Both the position numbers and the translations under genes were made by a program. A stretch of 64,000 nucleotides of DNA, from assembly GCF_014635725.1 (NCBI RefSeq), contig NZ_BMDJ01000002.1:186001-250000 (forward strand), given 5' to 3'. Under the pieces are notes generated by a model. The model saw only the letters and a list, made by a program, of their open reading frames with translations. It did no database searches and was not told where the DNA came from. The DNA comes from Pedobacter mendelii (GTDB lineage: Bacteria > Bacteroidota > Bacteroidia > Sphingobacteriales > Sphingobacteriaceae). The stretch's first letter is position 1, and each line of letters begins with the position of its first letter. Of this stretch, positions 41,952 through 51,429 are shown piece after piece.

Positions 41952-44900
41952 TTAAAGTGTGATTTGAATTCCTGCTGTGATTATTTTTCTTGGGGGAAGG
42001 GAGAATGAACCAGGTGATGCCGGATCAGTACCCCTATAGCCGGTAATGGTTAATAAATTTTCACCTTGTACATAAACTTTTAGATTTTTCAGCTTCGCTT
42101 TTTGTAGTAAAGAAGATGGTAAATTATAGGCAAGCAATAGATTTTGTAACCTGATGTATGATGCATCTACAAATACCTCATCCGAAGCGTAATAAGCAAA
42201 TCTATCATTACGGAATCCGTTAGTGGTTAAATTTTCAAGGGCTGGCTTACCGGTTAATTGTTCAGCTAAAATCAGTTGATTTCCAAGTCCGCTACCAAGT
42301 GCTCCAGGTGCTACATTAGATAGTCTTAATATCCCCATTTGTTTAGTAAATGTGAAAAAGAAACTTAGCTGAACACCTTTATAATTGAAATTATTGCTTA
42401 ATCCTCCAAAATAAGAAGGGGTATTGTCTTTATAAACAAAGTCAGTAATACCGAATAAATCTACAACGCCATTTCCATTAACATCGGCAAAAGTGTATTG
42501 ACCATTGGCTGCATCAACACCTGTATATTGATAAAGGCCCAAACTATTAATCGATCTGCCTATTGCATATCTTCCAGCATAAGTTGAAGTTTCCAGACCA
42601 GGAAATGAAACGAGTTTATTCCTGTTTCTGGAAATATTAAAATCAGTTCTCCAGCTAAAATTTTTGCCTTTTATATTCTGTGTTTGTAAGGTAAATTCCA
42701 CCCCTTTATTTTCAACAACTGCTGGCAAATTCTCTACAATTGATGTAAATCCTGTAGTAATTGGTAATGGAGAACTTACAAGTTGATTACCAGAACGATT
42801 GCGGTACCAAGAAAACTCTGTTGTAATTCTATCCTTTAAAAAACCTAAGGCAATGGCAGCTTCCAGCTTTTTATTGGTTGTCCAGCTGAACTGATCATTG
42901 GCCAACCTGCTTAACTGAAATGCTGTTGTACTTTGATAAGTATTTTGCCCTGTTGTTAAGCTCGACAGATATTGATAATCCCTCAAATTATCTCCACCAA
43001 CTAAGCCGTATGATGCTCTTATTTTCCCGAAAGAAAGAAAGCTTAGCTTATTTTTTATAAATTCTTCTTGAGAAAATACCCACGCTGCACCAACAGAACC
43101 AAAATTTCCGAACTTTTTACCATCCGCAAAACGTGAAGAACCATCCCGTCTTCCGTTTAAATTCAATAAATACTTTTGATCGTAGTTGTAGCTAATTCTG
43201 GCAAAAACAGATTCAAATTTTGTGTTTGTGTAAAAAGTAATCGGATTACTATATGTTGATGCTGAGGCTAATGAACTCAAAAATGCATTATCTGCGTAGC
43301 CATTTGCGGTAATACTGTTTCCCTCTATTTCTGTATCTTGAAATGTAGTACCTAACAGCGTAGATAAATTGTGTTTCCCAAAGGTTTTTTGATAAGTTAA
43401 ATTGGGTTCAATTATCCATGATTGGCTATCGTTATTTCCGAAGATGGAGAAAGCGGTAGAGGTTGAGTTTGGATCAAAAGAGCCGTAGGGAGCTGTTTGA
43501 AGTTGATCTTGTTTACTGATGTTGTAGCCAAACGAAGAACTAAAATCCAAGCCAGGGATTATATTGTATTTTAAAGAAAGGTTACTAATCAGGTTTTTAG
43601 TTTTTGCAGAATAAACTCTTTTTAGCGCTATTGCATCTGATGGAAAACCAAAAGATGGATATGCAGCAAAATTTAAGTTGCCATTTGCATTGAGCAAATC
43701 CGGTGCATTTGGTGCCAGAAAAATTAATCTGGTTAAATCACTTGCAGGTAAGTTACTGTTTGTTGAAGAAAAGTTTACTGTAACTGTGGTATGTAGTTTA
43801 TTATTAAATGCCACATTGGTTAATGCGAGCGAGCTGGATGAACGCCTTTCTGTATAATCACCTTTAAAAGGAGGTGAGGCACTATTAAATCCACCGCTTA
43901 TCCTATATGTTGTCTTTTCATCGCCACCAGAAAGACTTAATTGTGCATCTGTTGTATGAGCGGTACCAAGTAATTCTTTCTGCCAATCGGTATCCTTGGT
44001 TTGATCCCATGTTTTAAGGTCGTAAGCATTACCAGTTGTTGGTATAATGTTATCATTAACAAATGCCCTGTTTCTCATTTCAAGGTATTCGGCTGTGTTC
44101 ATTAAATCCAATTTTCTGGTTTGCAAACTCAATCCTGAATATACATTTGCGGTAACCGTTGTTACACCTGCCTTTCCCTTTTTTGTTGTAATTAGTACCA
44201 CTCCGTTTGCGCCTCGGGCACCATATATTGCAGTTGCATCGGCATCTTTTAAAATGGATATACTTTCTATATCAGCCGGATTGATGCCATACAATGGACT
44301 TTGCCCTTCACTTGGCCCTCTTAACCCGCCCTTGTTAACGCCAAAATTCAAATTCGTCGAATTACCTGAAGATATTATCGGCACACCATCCAATATAAAT
44401 AATGGCTCACTAAGGTTATTAATACCATCTCCAATATTGGCAGCAATTGTATTTTGCCCCCTCAGTTTAACATTGAAAGATGCACTTGCAAAACCGCTAG
44501 CCTGGTTAACTGTTAAACCTGGCACCATTCCTTGCAAAGCCTGAAGTACATTAACAACTGGTTGCTTTTCGATATCTTCGCTAGTTATCATCGAATAGTT
44601 ACCTGTACTTGTTCTTTTGGTTGTTGTGCCATAACCAATAACAATTTTAACTTCTTCCAAATCATTTGCCTTCGGAATAAGTCTGATATCTCCTAAATCA
44701 TTTTTTACCGAGCGAAAAGAAACACTTTCATAACCTATATAACTGATGGTAAGCTTTATGGGTTTTTTAACTGTTTTAACTGTAGCTGCCAGATTAAATC
44801 TACCATCCGAACCAGCAAAACTTGATGAGGAAATACCACTTGCAACTTCAAATAAAATGGATGCTCCAGGCAAAGGCATTCCATTTTCATTCAATACCCT

Positions 44901-45323
44901 TCCGATTATTGTTATAGTTGTATCTATGGCAACATCAACCGTGAGCTTATTTTGTGGAATTTTATCTAAATCTCTAATTACAATTGTTTTTTCTTCGATT
45001 GTGTACTCCAGAAATTGATTTTCGATAGATTTTTTTAATACTTCATCTAGGGTTGCGTCTTTAAAATTAGCATTTATAATTTTGTTGCTTTTTATTCTTG
45101 CACCTGAAAATAATACGCTATATCCTGTTTGCTTATATATTTCTGAAAATACCTGTTTTAATGTTGTATTCTTTTTAACATAGGTTACTTTCTGAGCAAA
45201 ACTTGCAGCACTAACTTGTAATAAAGCAGAAAGGAGCAAAATAGTTGTCAGTTTCATAACCAGCAGAAATTTATACGTATAGCCAGAGGGCGTACAAAAA
45301 AATTTTGTAAATTTTTTATACAT
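41952..45323 (-). CDS. STN-domain SusC/RagA TonB-dependent transporter, sigma/anti-sigma controlled
   Basis: An 1123-residue receptor. A long N-terminus (~1-43) includes the signal (MKLTTILLLSALLQVSAASFAQ, perhaps starting at Met23). The STN/secretin-TonB domain is at ~48-115 (TLKQVFSEIYKQTGYSVLFSG), a carboxypeptidase-regulatory-like domain at ~138-225, the hallmark EEVKIVIGYGT-like segment at ~223-233, the plug at ~235-360 and then the barrel ending KIITAGIQITL. The STN domain is the part that signals to a FecR anti-sigma factor, which is encoded just upstream. So it both imports and reports its ligand. Confidence 0.97.
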   Translation of the reverse strand: MYKKFTKFFCTPSGYTYKFLLVMKLTTILLLSALLQVSAASFAQKVTYVKKNTTLKQVFSEIYKQTGYSVLFSGARIKSNKIINANFKDATLDEVLKKSIENQFLEYTIEEKTIVIRDLDKIPQNKLTVDVAIDTTITIIGRVLNENGMPLPGASILFEVASGISSSSFAGSDGRFNLAATVKTVKKPIKLTISYIGYESVSFRSVKNDLGDIRLIPKANDLEEVKIVIGYGTTTKRTSTGNYSMITSEDIEKQPVVNVLQALQGMVPGLTVNQASGFASASFNVKLRGQNTIAANIGDGINNLSEPLFILDGVPIISSGNSTNLNFGVNKGGLRGPSEGQSPLYGINPADIESISILKDADATAIYGARGANGVVLITTKKGKAGVTTVTANVYSGLSLQTRKLDLMNTAEYLEMRNRAFVNDNIIPTTGNAYDLKTWDQTKDTDWQKELLGTAHTTDAQLSLSGGDEKTTYRISGGFNSASPPFKGDYTERRSSSSLALTNVAFNNKLHTTVTVNFSSTNSNLPASDLTRLIFLAPNAPDLLNANGNLNFAAYPSFGFPSDAIALKRVYSAKTKNLISNLSLKYNIIPGLDFSSSFGYNISKQDQLQTAPYGSFDPNSTSTAFSIFGNNDSQSWIIEPNLTYQKTFGKHNLSTLLGTTFQDTEIEGNSITANGYADNAFLSSLASASTYSNPITFYTNTKFESVFARISYNYDQKYLLNLNGRRDGSSRFADGKKFGNFGSVGAAWVFSQEEFIKNKLSFLSFGKIRASYGLVGGDNLRDYQYLSSLTTGQNTYQSTTAFQLSRLANDQFSWTTNKKLEAAIALGFLKDRITTEFSWYRNRSGNQLVSSPLPITTGFTSIVENLPAVVENKGVEFTLQTQNIKGKNFSWRTDFNISRNRNKLVSFPGLETSTYAGRYAIGRSINSLGLYQYTGVDAANGQYTFADVNGNGVVDLFGITDFVYKDNTPSYFGGLSNNFNYKGVQLSFFFTFTKQMGILRLSNVAPGALGSGLGNQLILAEQLTGKPALENLTTNGFRNDRFAYYASDEVFVDASYIRLQNLLLAYNLPSSLLQKAKLKNLKVYVQGENLLTITGYRGTDPASPGSFSLPPRKIITAGIQITL

Positions 45324-45366
45324 TTGATAGTCGGTTTTTAAAAATAAATATTGTTTAATTCTCTAT

Positions 45367-45389
45367 TTGAATACGTTTATCGTATTCAA
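45367..45389. promoter_or_regulatory. Perfect 9-bp inverted repeat between fecR and susC genes
   Basis: TTGAATACG (45367-45375), a 5-base loop, and CGTATTCAA (45381-45389). It lies 44 bp before the SusC start, in the 207-bp gap after the FecR stop. It could be a terminator or attenuator limiting read-through into SusC, or an operator. No long T run follows on the minus strand, so the role is open. Confidence 0.55.
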
Positions 45390-45530
45390 TAAAACGGACA
45401 AAGTAAATCGGGGGCGGTACGAACGCTTCCGATTTTTCGTTTTGTTCTATTTTTTTTGTTTGGTTTAGGTTGTTCTTTCTTACTTCATAAAAATTGGTTA
45501 ATAATGAATAAATAGTTATTGGTTGTTGAT

Positions 45531-46652
45531 TTATTTTGAAACAATAATTTTTTTGCCCTCAATTTTAAAACGAACCTGTTTAGTAAGTTCGAGCATTCTG
45601 AGTACTTTTGAAACTTTAGTAAAATGTGTTATTATACCTGTAAGAGGTATTTCCTTTATATTTTCATCTGTATATTCAATCTCTACATCGTACCAGCGGG
45701 AAATTTTACGCATAACACTTTCAAGATTTTCATCACTGAATTGAAAAAGTCCATTTTTCCAGGCAATTACATCATCTACATCTGCCGGCAGTACCTTTAA
45801 TTTCTGCTGAGTTAAAACAGATTGCTGACCTGGCTTTATCAGCAAATGGGCTAAACCTGCATTTATCCTAACACTACCCTGCAGCAAAGTTGTGCTAACA
45901 CTCTGTTCATCGTTATAAGCATTTACGTTGAAATGAGTACCTAAAACTTCAACAGTTTGGTTGTCGGTTTCTACCATAAAAGGACTTGAAGCATCATGTG
46001 CTACTTCAAAATAAGCCTCGCCTTTAAGGTGAACCTTTCTCTGCTTTTTTTCCTCGAATGCAGTTGGATAATTAAGCGAGGATTCAGCATTCAGCCATAC
46101 TTTTGATCCGTCTGGCAAAATAACCATATAAGTTCCTCCTCTTGGTGTTTCAATGGTGTTGTAGTTTACAACTGAAAGTTTAGTCGCCGAGCTAGAAATT
46201 TTATATATTAACTGACCATTTGCCAGCTTAGATACTTTTATACCTGCTTGCTCAGCAATTTCTCCATTTTCAGCTTTTGAAAGATCAATTCTCTTTCCAT
46301 TGGTTAGCGTTAAGAATGCATTATTACCTCCAGGCGCAACATCATTTTGAACAATTTGTGCATCATTAACCGGCTGATTTTTAAACAAAATCAAACCTAT
46401 AGAAACCATTAAAAATAAAACTGCTGCTATAGAAATGCTTTGCCAAAGGGCTATAGCCTTTTTACCTTTCGAATTGATGTTTAGATTTGCACCAACCCTT
46501 TGAAAAGTATCTAAACGTTCTTCCTCGCTTAAAATTTCAGATTCGGATGTTTCAAACTTTAAATACCAGCTTTCGAGCAAAGCAACTTCTTCATCGCTAG
46601 CTTTTCCGGCTTTAAATTTATCCAGTATATGTGTAATTTCTTGTTTGTCCAT
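45531..46652 (-). CDS. FecR-family anti-sigma factor
   Basis: A 373-residue inner-membrane regulator. The cytoplasmic N-terminus (~1-80) binds the sigma factor; the membrane helix is at about 86-108 (LWQSISIAAVLFLMVSIGLIL); the periplasmic FecR domain (~160-270) shows TPRGGTYMVILPDGSKVWLN and GEAYFEVAHD with FMVETDNQTVEVLGTHFNV; a C-terminal DUF4974 domain (~300-370) follows, with FQFSDENLESVMRKISRWYDV. It holds the sigma factor until the SusC STN domain signals. It is 102 bp downstream of the sigma gene on the same strand. Confidence 0.96.
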   Translation of the reverse strand: MDKQEITHILDKFKAGKASDEEVALLESWYLKFETSESEILSEEERLDTFQRVGANLNINSKGKKAIALWQSISIAAVLFLMVSIGLILFKNQPVNDAQIVQNDVAPGGNNAFLTLTNGKRIDLSKAENGEIAEQAGIKVSKLANGQLIYKISSSATKLSVVNYNTIETPRGGTYMVILPDGSKVWLNAESSLNYPTAFEEKKQRKVHLKGEAYFEVAHDASSPFMVETDNQTVEVLGTHFNVNAYNDEQSVSTTLLQGSVRINAGLAHLLIKPGQQSVLTQQKLKVLPADVDDVIAWKNGLFQFSDENLESVMRKISRWYDVEIEYTDENIKEIPLTGIITHFTKVSKVLRMLELTKQVRFKIEGKKIIVSK

Positions 46653-46754
46653 TATTTGATGAGCTGTTTTTCAGACTTAATAACAGTAAGACAAACTTTA
46701 GATACCGAAGGGGGTATTTTAAATCGAAATAAATTAAATTAAACTAAAAATAAT

Positions 46755-47336
46755 CTAATATCGATGAAATAAAAAAGCTAAATAAACAATAACACCAAAT
46801 TTAGCTCTCATTATTTTAAGTACAGATGATATTTGCTTTTTAATCGTTTCTTCACTTGTGCCTAACCGGGCAGCAATTTCTTTATGTGTTAAGTGTTCTT
46901 TCCTGCTCATTTCAAAAACTTCACGCATTCTGGCAGGAAGTGATTCGATTTCTTTTTCAATAAGCTCTCTAAGCTGATTTTCACGAATGCGATGATCAGT
47001 TAATACATTTTGCTCTTCTGTAAATTTTTGTATATGGGATACATAACGGCCTTGAATATCCTTTCTGGCTATAAAATTCAAAAAATAATTTCTAACAGAA
47101 GCATATAAATAACCAGAGAGATTTACATTTGCTTCAAGCAAAAATCGTTTATCCCATAATTTCGTAAATACTTCCTGTAAAGCATCTTCTGCTTCTTGTT
47201 TATTTCTAAACTTATTCCAGGCATGATTATGCAAAATAAATTTATAACGGTGATAAATCTCTTCATAGGCAAGCCTATCACCAGACTTTAAAAAGCCTGC
47301 CAGTTCATTATCCGTACACTTATTATAGGAAGGCAT
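46755..47336 (-). CDS. ECF RNA polymerase sigma factor
   Basis: A 193-residue sigma-70 factor of the extracytoplasmic-function class common in Bacteroidota. Region 2 is at ~15-85 (YEEIYHRYKFILHNHAWNKF then EAEDALQEVFTKLWDKR). Region 4 is at ~125-180, with the HTH THKEIAARLGTSEETIKKQISS. It should direct transcription of the downstream fecR and susCD genes when released by FecR. It is the first gene of the block; its 388-bp upstream region contains no other gene. Confidence 0.96.
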   Translation of the reverse strand: MPSYNKCTDNELAGFLKSGDRLAYEEIYHRYKFILHNHAWNKFRNKQEAEDALQEVFTKLWDKRFLLEANVNLSGYLYASVRNYFLNFIARKDIQGRYVSHIQKFTEEQNVLTDHRIRENQLRELIEKEIESLPARMREVFEMSRKEHLTHKEIAARLGTSEETIKKQISSVLKIMRAKFGVIVYLAFLFHRY

Positions 47337-47724
47337 GATTTAGTAAAAATTGTTTTAAAGCGTATACAATATTGATAAAAATACAATAAATAATTTACAA
47401 GCAACCATTGTTACATTTAGTCTAAAAACTTTTGAACTAAAAAGCTTACAAATTAAATATAACACAAAGAAAAATGTTGATTAACTTACCGTCCCAACGC
47501 AGATTACCTTAAAAACATTAAACAACTGTAATTGTTAAAAATGCAACTGCTAAAAATCTGGTAGTTAACATGGTTCAAGTTATCCGCACAAATGGCATTT
47601 AAACCTATCAGAGGATACTTAGGTTCTTCATCATTAATAGATATTAATTAGCGAGAAACCTGTTTAGCAAAACCGAAATGATCTGCAAAACGATATTTCT
47701 TAAATAATTTGAAAATAGTTTAAA
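47337..47724. other. 388-bp non-coding divergent promoter region
   Basis: Lies between the ECF sigma gene (minus) and the flavin reductase-like gene (plus). It must contain both promoters, but I see no clear consensus -7 box, riboswitch fold or repeat, and no coding remnant. Confidence 0.6.
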
Positions 47725-48372
47725 ATGATAAAAATTAATAGTGATATGATAAAGGAATTCGATAAGCAACATCGAATAAATTTAATCAATAGTCTTATCG
47801 GTTACCGGTCACTAAACCTTTTAGGTACTGTAAATAAAGATAATATTTGCAATCTATGTGTAATTAGTTCAACATTTCACCTTGGAGCAAGTCCGCCATT
47901 ATTGGGCTTTGTTATCAGACCGCAAAGAGAACATAACGATTCGCTAAGAAATATCATCACAACAAAACAATTCAGTTTGAATAATGTGTTGCCAGAATGG
48001 TATATGTGGGCACATCAAACTAGTGCCAGTTATCCATCCGGGATTTCCGAATTCGAAACTTGTGGTTTCAGCAAAGAATACGTTGATGGGTTTAAAGCAC
48101 CATTTGTTAAACAGTCAACCATTAGCATCGGGCTTGAGCTTCGTGAATTAATTGAGATGAAGCTTAATGGCACCACCATTGTGATAGGCGAAGTTGTAGA
48201 GATACTAACTGATGCTAAATTAATTACAGCAGATGGAACCGTTGACCACATCAAGGCCGAAACGATGACCGTTGCCGGATTGGATACTTATTTTATTCCA
48301 CAACTTGCAGGACAGCTGGCTTATGCTAAACCCGGAGTAGAGCCACATCTTTTAAATGAAAATCAAATCTAA
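47725..48372 (+). CDS. Flavin reductase-like (FMN-binding split-barrel) protein
   Basis: A 215-residue cytoplasmic protein of the flavin reductase-like domain family (PF01613 type). The split-barrel pattern is visible in SLNLLGTVNKDNICNLCVIS (~29-48), PPLLGFVIRPQREHNDSLRN (~57-76) and TSASYPSGISEFETCG. Met8 at 47746 is an alternative start. Such proteins bind FMN and reduce it or act on quinone/aldehyde substrates. It is the first of three plus-strand genes with gaps of 8 and -1 bp, so it may feed reduced flavin or act on the same substrate as the two oxidoreductases that follow. Confidence 0.87.
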   Translation: MIKINSDMIKEFDKQHRINLINSLIGYRSLNLLGTVNKDNICNLCVISSTFHLGASPPLLGFVIRPQREHNDSLRNIITTKQFSLNNVLPEWYMWAHQTSASYPSGISEFETCGFSKEYVDGFKAPFVKQSTISIGLELRELIEMKLNGTTIVIGEVVEILTDAKLITADGTVDHIKAETMTVAGLDTYFIPQLAGQLAYAKPGVEPHLLNENQI

Positions 48373-48380
48373 AGTAACCA

Positions 48381-49631
48381 ATGAAAAAGAATGCAGAAGT
48401 GATTATAATTGGTGCTGGCCTGGCCGGCTTAACCGCCGCTAAAGTGCTGAAAAATGCAGGAAAATCTGTTCTTGTTATTGAGGCTTCTGATGCGATAGGT
48501 GGGCGTGTTAGAACAGATGAGGTTGATGGTTTTCTTTTAGATCGTGGCTTTCAGGTACTATTAACTGCTTACCCCGAAACTAAAAAACTTTTAGATTACA
48601 AGGCTCTCGAACTTTGCAATTTCGATGCAGGTGCTTTAATATTAGATAAAAGCGGCACCAACAAAATCGGCGATCCATTAAGACAACCAAGTACGCTTTT
48701 TAGTACCTTAAGTTCATCTGCAGGAACATTCTCTGATAAATTACGCATGCTAAAATTAAAGATTTATTTAGCTTCGAAATCTATAGAAGCAATTTTTGAA
48801 GAGGAAGAAATCACAACCTATAATTACCTGCAAAAAAAAGGATTTAGCAGCTTAATAATCAGCAAGTTTTTCCTTCCTTTTTTTACAGGCATTTTTTTAG
48901 AAGATAAGCTAACCACTTCAAGCCGGATGTTTGAATTTGTATTTAAAATGTTTAGCGAAGGGAATGCAGCAATTCCTTCCATGGGAATGGGCATGATACC
49001 GAAACAGCTGGCTGAATGCCTTTCTGAAAAAGAAATTCTACTTAACACTAGAATTTCAACAGTAGAATCAGGCATGGCAATAACAACAACAGGAATTTCT
49101 TATACTGCCGACTTTTTTCTGTTTGCCACCGATCAGTTAAGCATTCCCATTCCAAATAAAAATATTGTTAAAAAATTTAATTCCGTTACCAATATGTATT
49201 TCGTTGCAGCGCGTGAGCCATTCAAAGCACCGATAATAGCTTTGAATGCATTACCTGGCAAATTGGTTAACAATATTGCAGTTATGAACCAAGTCTCCCC
49301 TAAATATTCTAAAAATGGCAATGCACTAATATCTTTATCACTGATAGGAGATCATTCAAGTACGAACGAAGAAGAACTTCAACAAAAGGTTTTAACAGAA
49401 CTAAAATTTTGGTACCCTGATGCAATGAAATGGAAGCACCTGAAAACGTATCATATAAATTATGCCTTACCTGATGATGATCAGGTGAACAATAACGTAG
49501 ATCTTAATGCAATTAGATTAAACGAAAAGGATTTTTTATGTGGAGACTATCTTTTAAACGGATCGATTAATGCGGCAATGAAAAGTGGAAGAATCGCAGC
49601 TGAGGCAATTATAAACACCATGATAAAATAA
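48381..49631 (+). CDS. FAD-dependent amine oxidase-type oxidoreductase
   Basis: A 416-residue flavoprotein. The N-terminal dinucleotide-binding fold is VIIIGAGLAGLTAAKVLKNA (8-27) followed by the acidic residue of VIEASDAIGGRVRTDEVDGF (35-55), the classic GG-R motif of amine oxidases, phytoene desaturases and protoporphyrinogen oxidases. The C-terminal GDYLLNGSINAAMKSGRIAAEAI is the second FAD contact. No signal peptide. Substrate cannot be told. Its stop overlaps the next start by one base (TAATG), so the product is coupled to the MpaB-type oxygenase. Confidence 0.92.
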   Translation: MKKNAEVIIIGAGLAGLTAAKVLKNAGKSVLVIEASDAIGGRVRTDEVDGFLLDRGFQVLLTAYPETKKLLDYKALELCNFDAGALILDKSGTNKIGDPLRQPSTLFSTLSSSAGTFSDKLRMLKLKIYLASKSIEAIFEEEEITTYNYLQKKGFSSLIISKFFLPFFTGIFLEDKLTTSSRMFEFVFKMFSEGNAAIPSMGMGMIPKQLAECLSEKEILLNTRISTVESGMAITTTGISYTADFFLFATDQLSIPIPNKNIVKKFNSVTNMYFVAAREPFKAPIIALNALPGKLVNNIAVMNQVSPKYSKNGNALISLSLIGDHSSTNEEELQQKVLTELKFWYPDAMKWKHLKTYHINYALPDDDQVNNNVDLNAIRLNEKDFLCGDYLLNGSINAAMKSGRIAAEAIINTMIK

Positions 49632-50689
49632 TGACAGCAAATAAAAATTTTAACGACGATTTTTTAAATATTAAAAGGCAGTTGGGGGATCAGCCAGCGG
49701 ATGAATTTATAAAATATGTTTTCTCTGATGATGAACGAAAATTAAAGCTGCAGCAATGGCTAACCAGCGATTCGGGAATAGCACAATTAAGCTCAATGTT
49801 TCCTGGTTTTGATTTCATAAATGATGCAAGTCAGCTCCCGGTGTGGGCAAATCCTGAATTAATCAAAAATGGGTCTGCTTTTTTTGCTAAGAATTCACAG
49901 AATATAATGAGTTTACTCGGCCTGTTGTCTCTACCCTATTGCTATACTGCTGCTAACGGAGCAATGGTTTTGTATCTATCCGAACGGATAAGAAAACATA
50001 CCACCAAACGCCTTTATGATACGGCAGTTTTTGTTTGGGAAGTTATGGGGCCAAGTGCTTTCAGTGAAGGTGGAAATGCATTTAGCAGTATTTTGAAAGT
50101 GAGGATTATGCATGCTGCAGTTCGTTTTTACACACTCCAGAGCGGTAAATGGAACAATTCCTGGGGAACCCCTGTAAACCAGGAAGATATGGCAGGAACT
50201 AACCTATCTTTTTCCCTAATCGTTGTTCGGGGCTTGCGAAAATTGGGGATAAGCATAAGCAATAATGAACAGATTGCATTTCTTCATATTTGGAAAGTTG
50301 TAGGGTATTTTACCGGACTTAATGAGGATTTATTACCAGAAAATGGAAAAATGGCTACTCAGCTCGATTTGTCAATTAAAAACCGTCAGTTCGAAACCTC
50401 AAAACATGGGCAAGAACTTACAAAATCGCTTATAGACCATATTCTTACCCTGAACAAAAGAAAAGTGAGTAATAATGATATTTTGGGTTTAATGCGGTAT
50501 TTATTAGGATTCGAAATTGCAGATATGCTCGGTATTAGCGCCCCGGAATTGCCCAGGTATAAACTCACGTTGATTAGAACAACTAATTTCTTTAAAAGCT
50601 TCATGCCAGAAGGCGACAGCAGATATAATTACCATCAAGCTTATTCAGCCTTTAAAAAACAAAATCCTGTAATTCAGCAAAAAAACTAA
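49631..50689 (+). CDS. MpaB/DUF2236-type oxygenase
   Basis: A 352-residue protein of the DUF2236 (ER-bound oxygenase MpaB / latex-clearing protein catalytic) family. Typical segments are TKRLYDTAVFVWEVMGP (~118-134), the helix KVRIMHAAVRFYTL (~156-169) with the conserved R..HA..R pattern proposed to hold haem b, and QEDMAGTNLSFSLIVVRGL (~183-201). Relatives oxidatively cleave polyisoprene (Lcp) or terpenoid side chains (MpaB). Here it is the last gene of a coupled redox trio, suggesting modification of a hydrophobic substrate. The reaction is not predictable. Confidence 0.88.
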   Translation: MTANKNFNDDFLNIKRQLGDQPADEFIKYVFSDDERKLKLQQWLTSDSGIAQLSSMFPGFDFINDASQLPVWANPELIKNGSAFFAKNSQNIMSLLGLLSLPYCYTAANGAMVLYLSERIRKHTTKRLYDTAVFVWEVMGPSAFSEGGNAFSSILKVRIMHAAVRFYTLQSGKWNNSWGTPVNQEDMAGTNLSFSLIVVRGLRKLGISISNNEQIAFLHIWKVVGYFTGLNEDLLPENGKMATQLDLSIKNRQFETSKHGQELTKSLIDHILTLNKRKVSNNDILGLMRYLLGFEIADMLGISAPELPRYKLTLIRTTNFFKSFMPEGDSRYNYHQAYSAFKKQNPVIQQKN

Positions 50690-51216
50690 AATTATCTAAC
50701 AATAATAATTTATAAAACATTCACGCCTATTAATATCGTCAAATACAGAAAATTGAGTGTAACTGCTAATAATAGAGGAGAACCTTTGCCTCTAGGGATT
50801 TAAAAAATGATGCTTTAAATTTAAATTAAGAAGAACGAACGCGTACATAAACCTAAATCTTGTTCTTATTGTATTACATCTACAAAACAGAAAAAGTACG
50901 AAGCTAATCAGGATGATATTGCACAAAAAAAGCGAAAAGGAGAAAACAAATTAATGTCATGGAACCGAAATATAAAAAAAGTTAATTCTGCAAAATAAAC
51001 TGTATATAATTTGGTAACCTAGCCCCATCTTCATGATGAATTTATTCTACAAGTTTCTATATTATTTTCAGGTATCTTAAAGCCAATTCGCAGTTAGTTT
51101 TTTTGACATCACAGCACCAAAAATTAATGTTTTAATTGCCAAAATGTTTTTTTCAGTTCTTATAATGTTTAAACTATAGCCTATTCTTAATAACTTAAAA
51201 CAAATAAAAAAACTAA
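50690..51216. other. Non-coding region with a possible coding relic
   Basis: Follows the MpaB gene. At about 50828-50998 (plus) a frame without a start codon reads KPKSCSYCITSTKQKKYEAN and continues with KLMSWNRNIKKVNSAK before a TAA; composition looks protein-like, so it may be a decayed gene end. I could not identify it. The rest is A+T-rich with no other feature. Confidence 0.4.
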
Positions 51217-51375
51217 GAGCCTATTTAAAATTTATCTAATAATTTATTTATGCTTCTCTTCGGCTGCAACATCATTAAATATTTAGAGATAGGCTGGCTA
51301 TCTTTACAACGTTTGAATTTTTTTGCTAAAAAAATAAGTGATAAACATTTTCACAATATAAATTTAAACTGGCTC
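51217..51375. mobile_element. 159-bp MITE-like element or IS deletion relic
   Basis: Imperfect terminal inverted repeats: left GAGCCTATTTAAAATTTAT (51217-51235), right (reverse strand from 51375) GAGCCAGTTTAAATTTAT. They match at 16 positions with two mismatches and one gap. TAA stands on both outer sides, a likely 3-bp target duplication. Inside, the minus strand has a frame ending INKLLDKF* close to the left repeat, which may be the last codons of a lost transposase. Size and structure fit a non-autonomous element, possibly of IS5-like origin. Confidence 0.6.
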
Positions 51376-51429
51376 TAAAAAAAGATTTTTGATTGCACAA
51401 TAGCTTTATTAATTATGAATATTATGCTG

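Noticed and set aside
44047-44544. 165-codon plus-strand frame inside the STN-type SusC gene
   Set aside because: Antisense shadow of the plug-domain coding sequence. No independent evidence.
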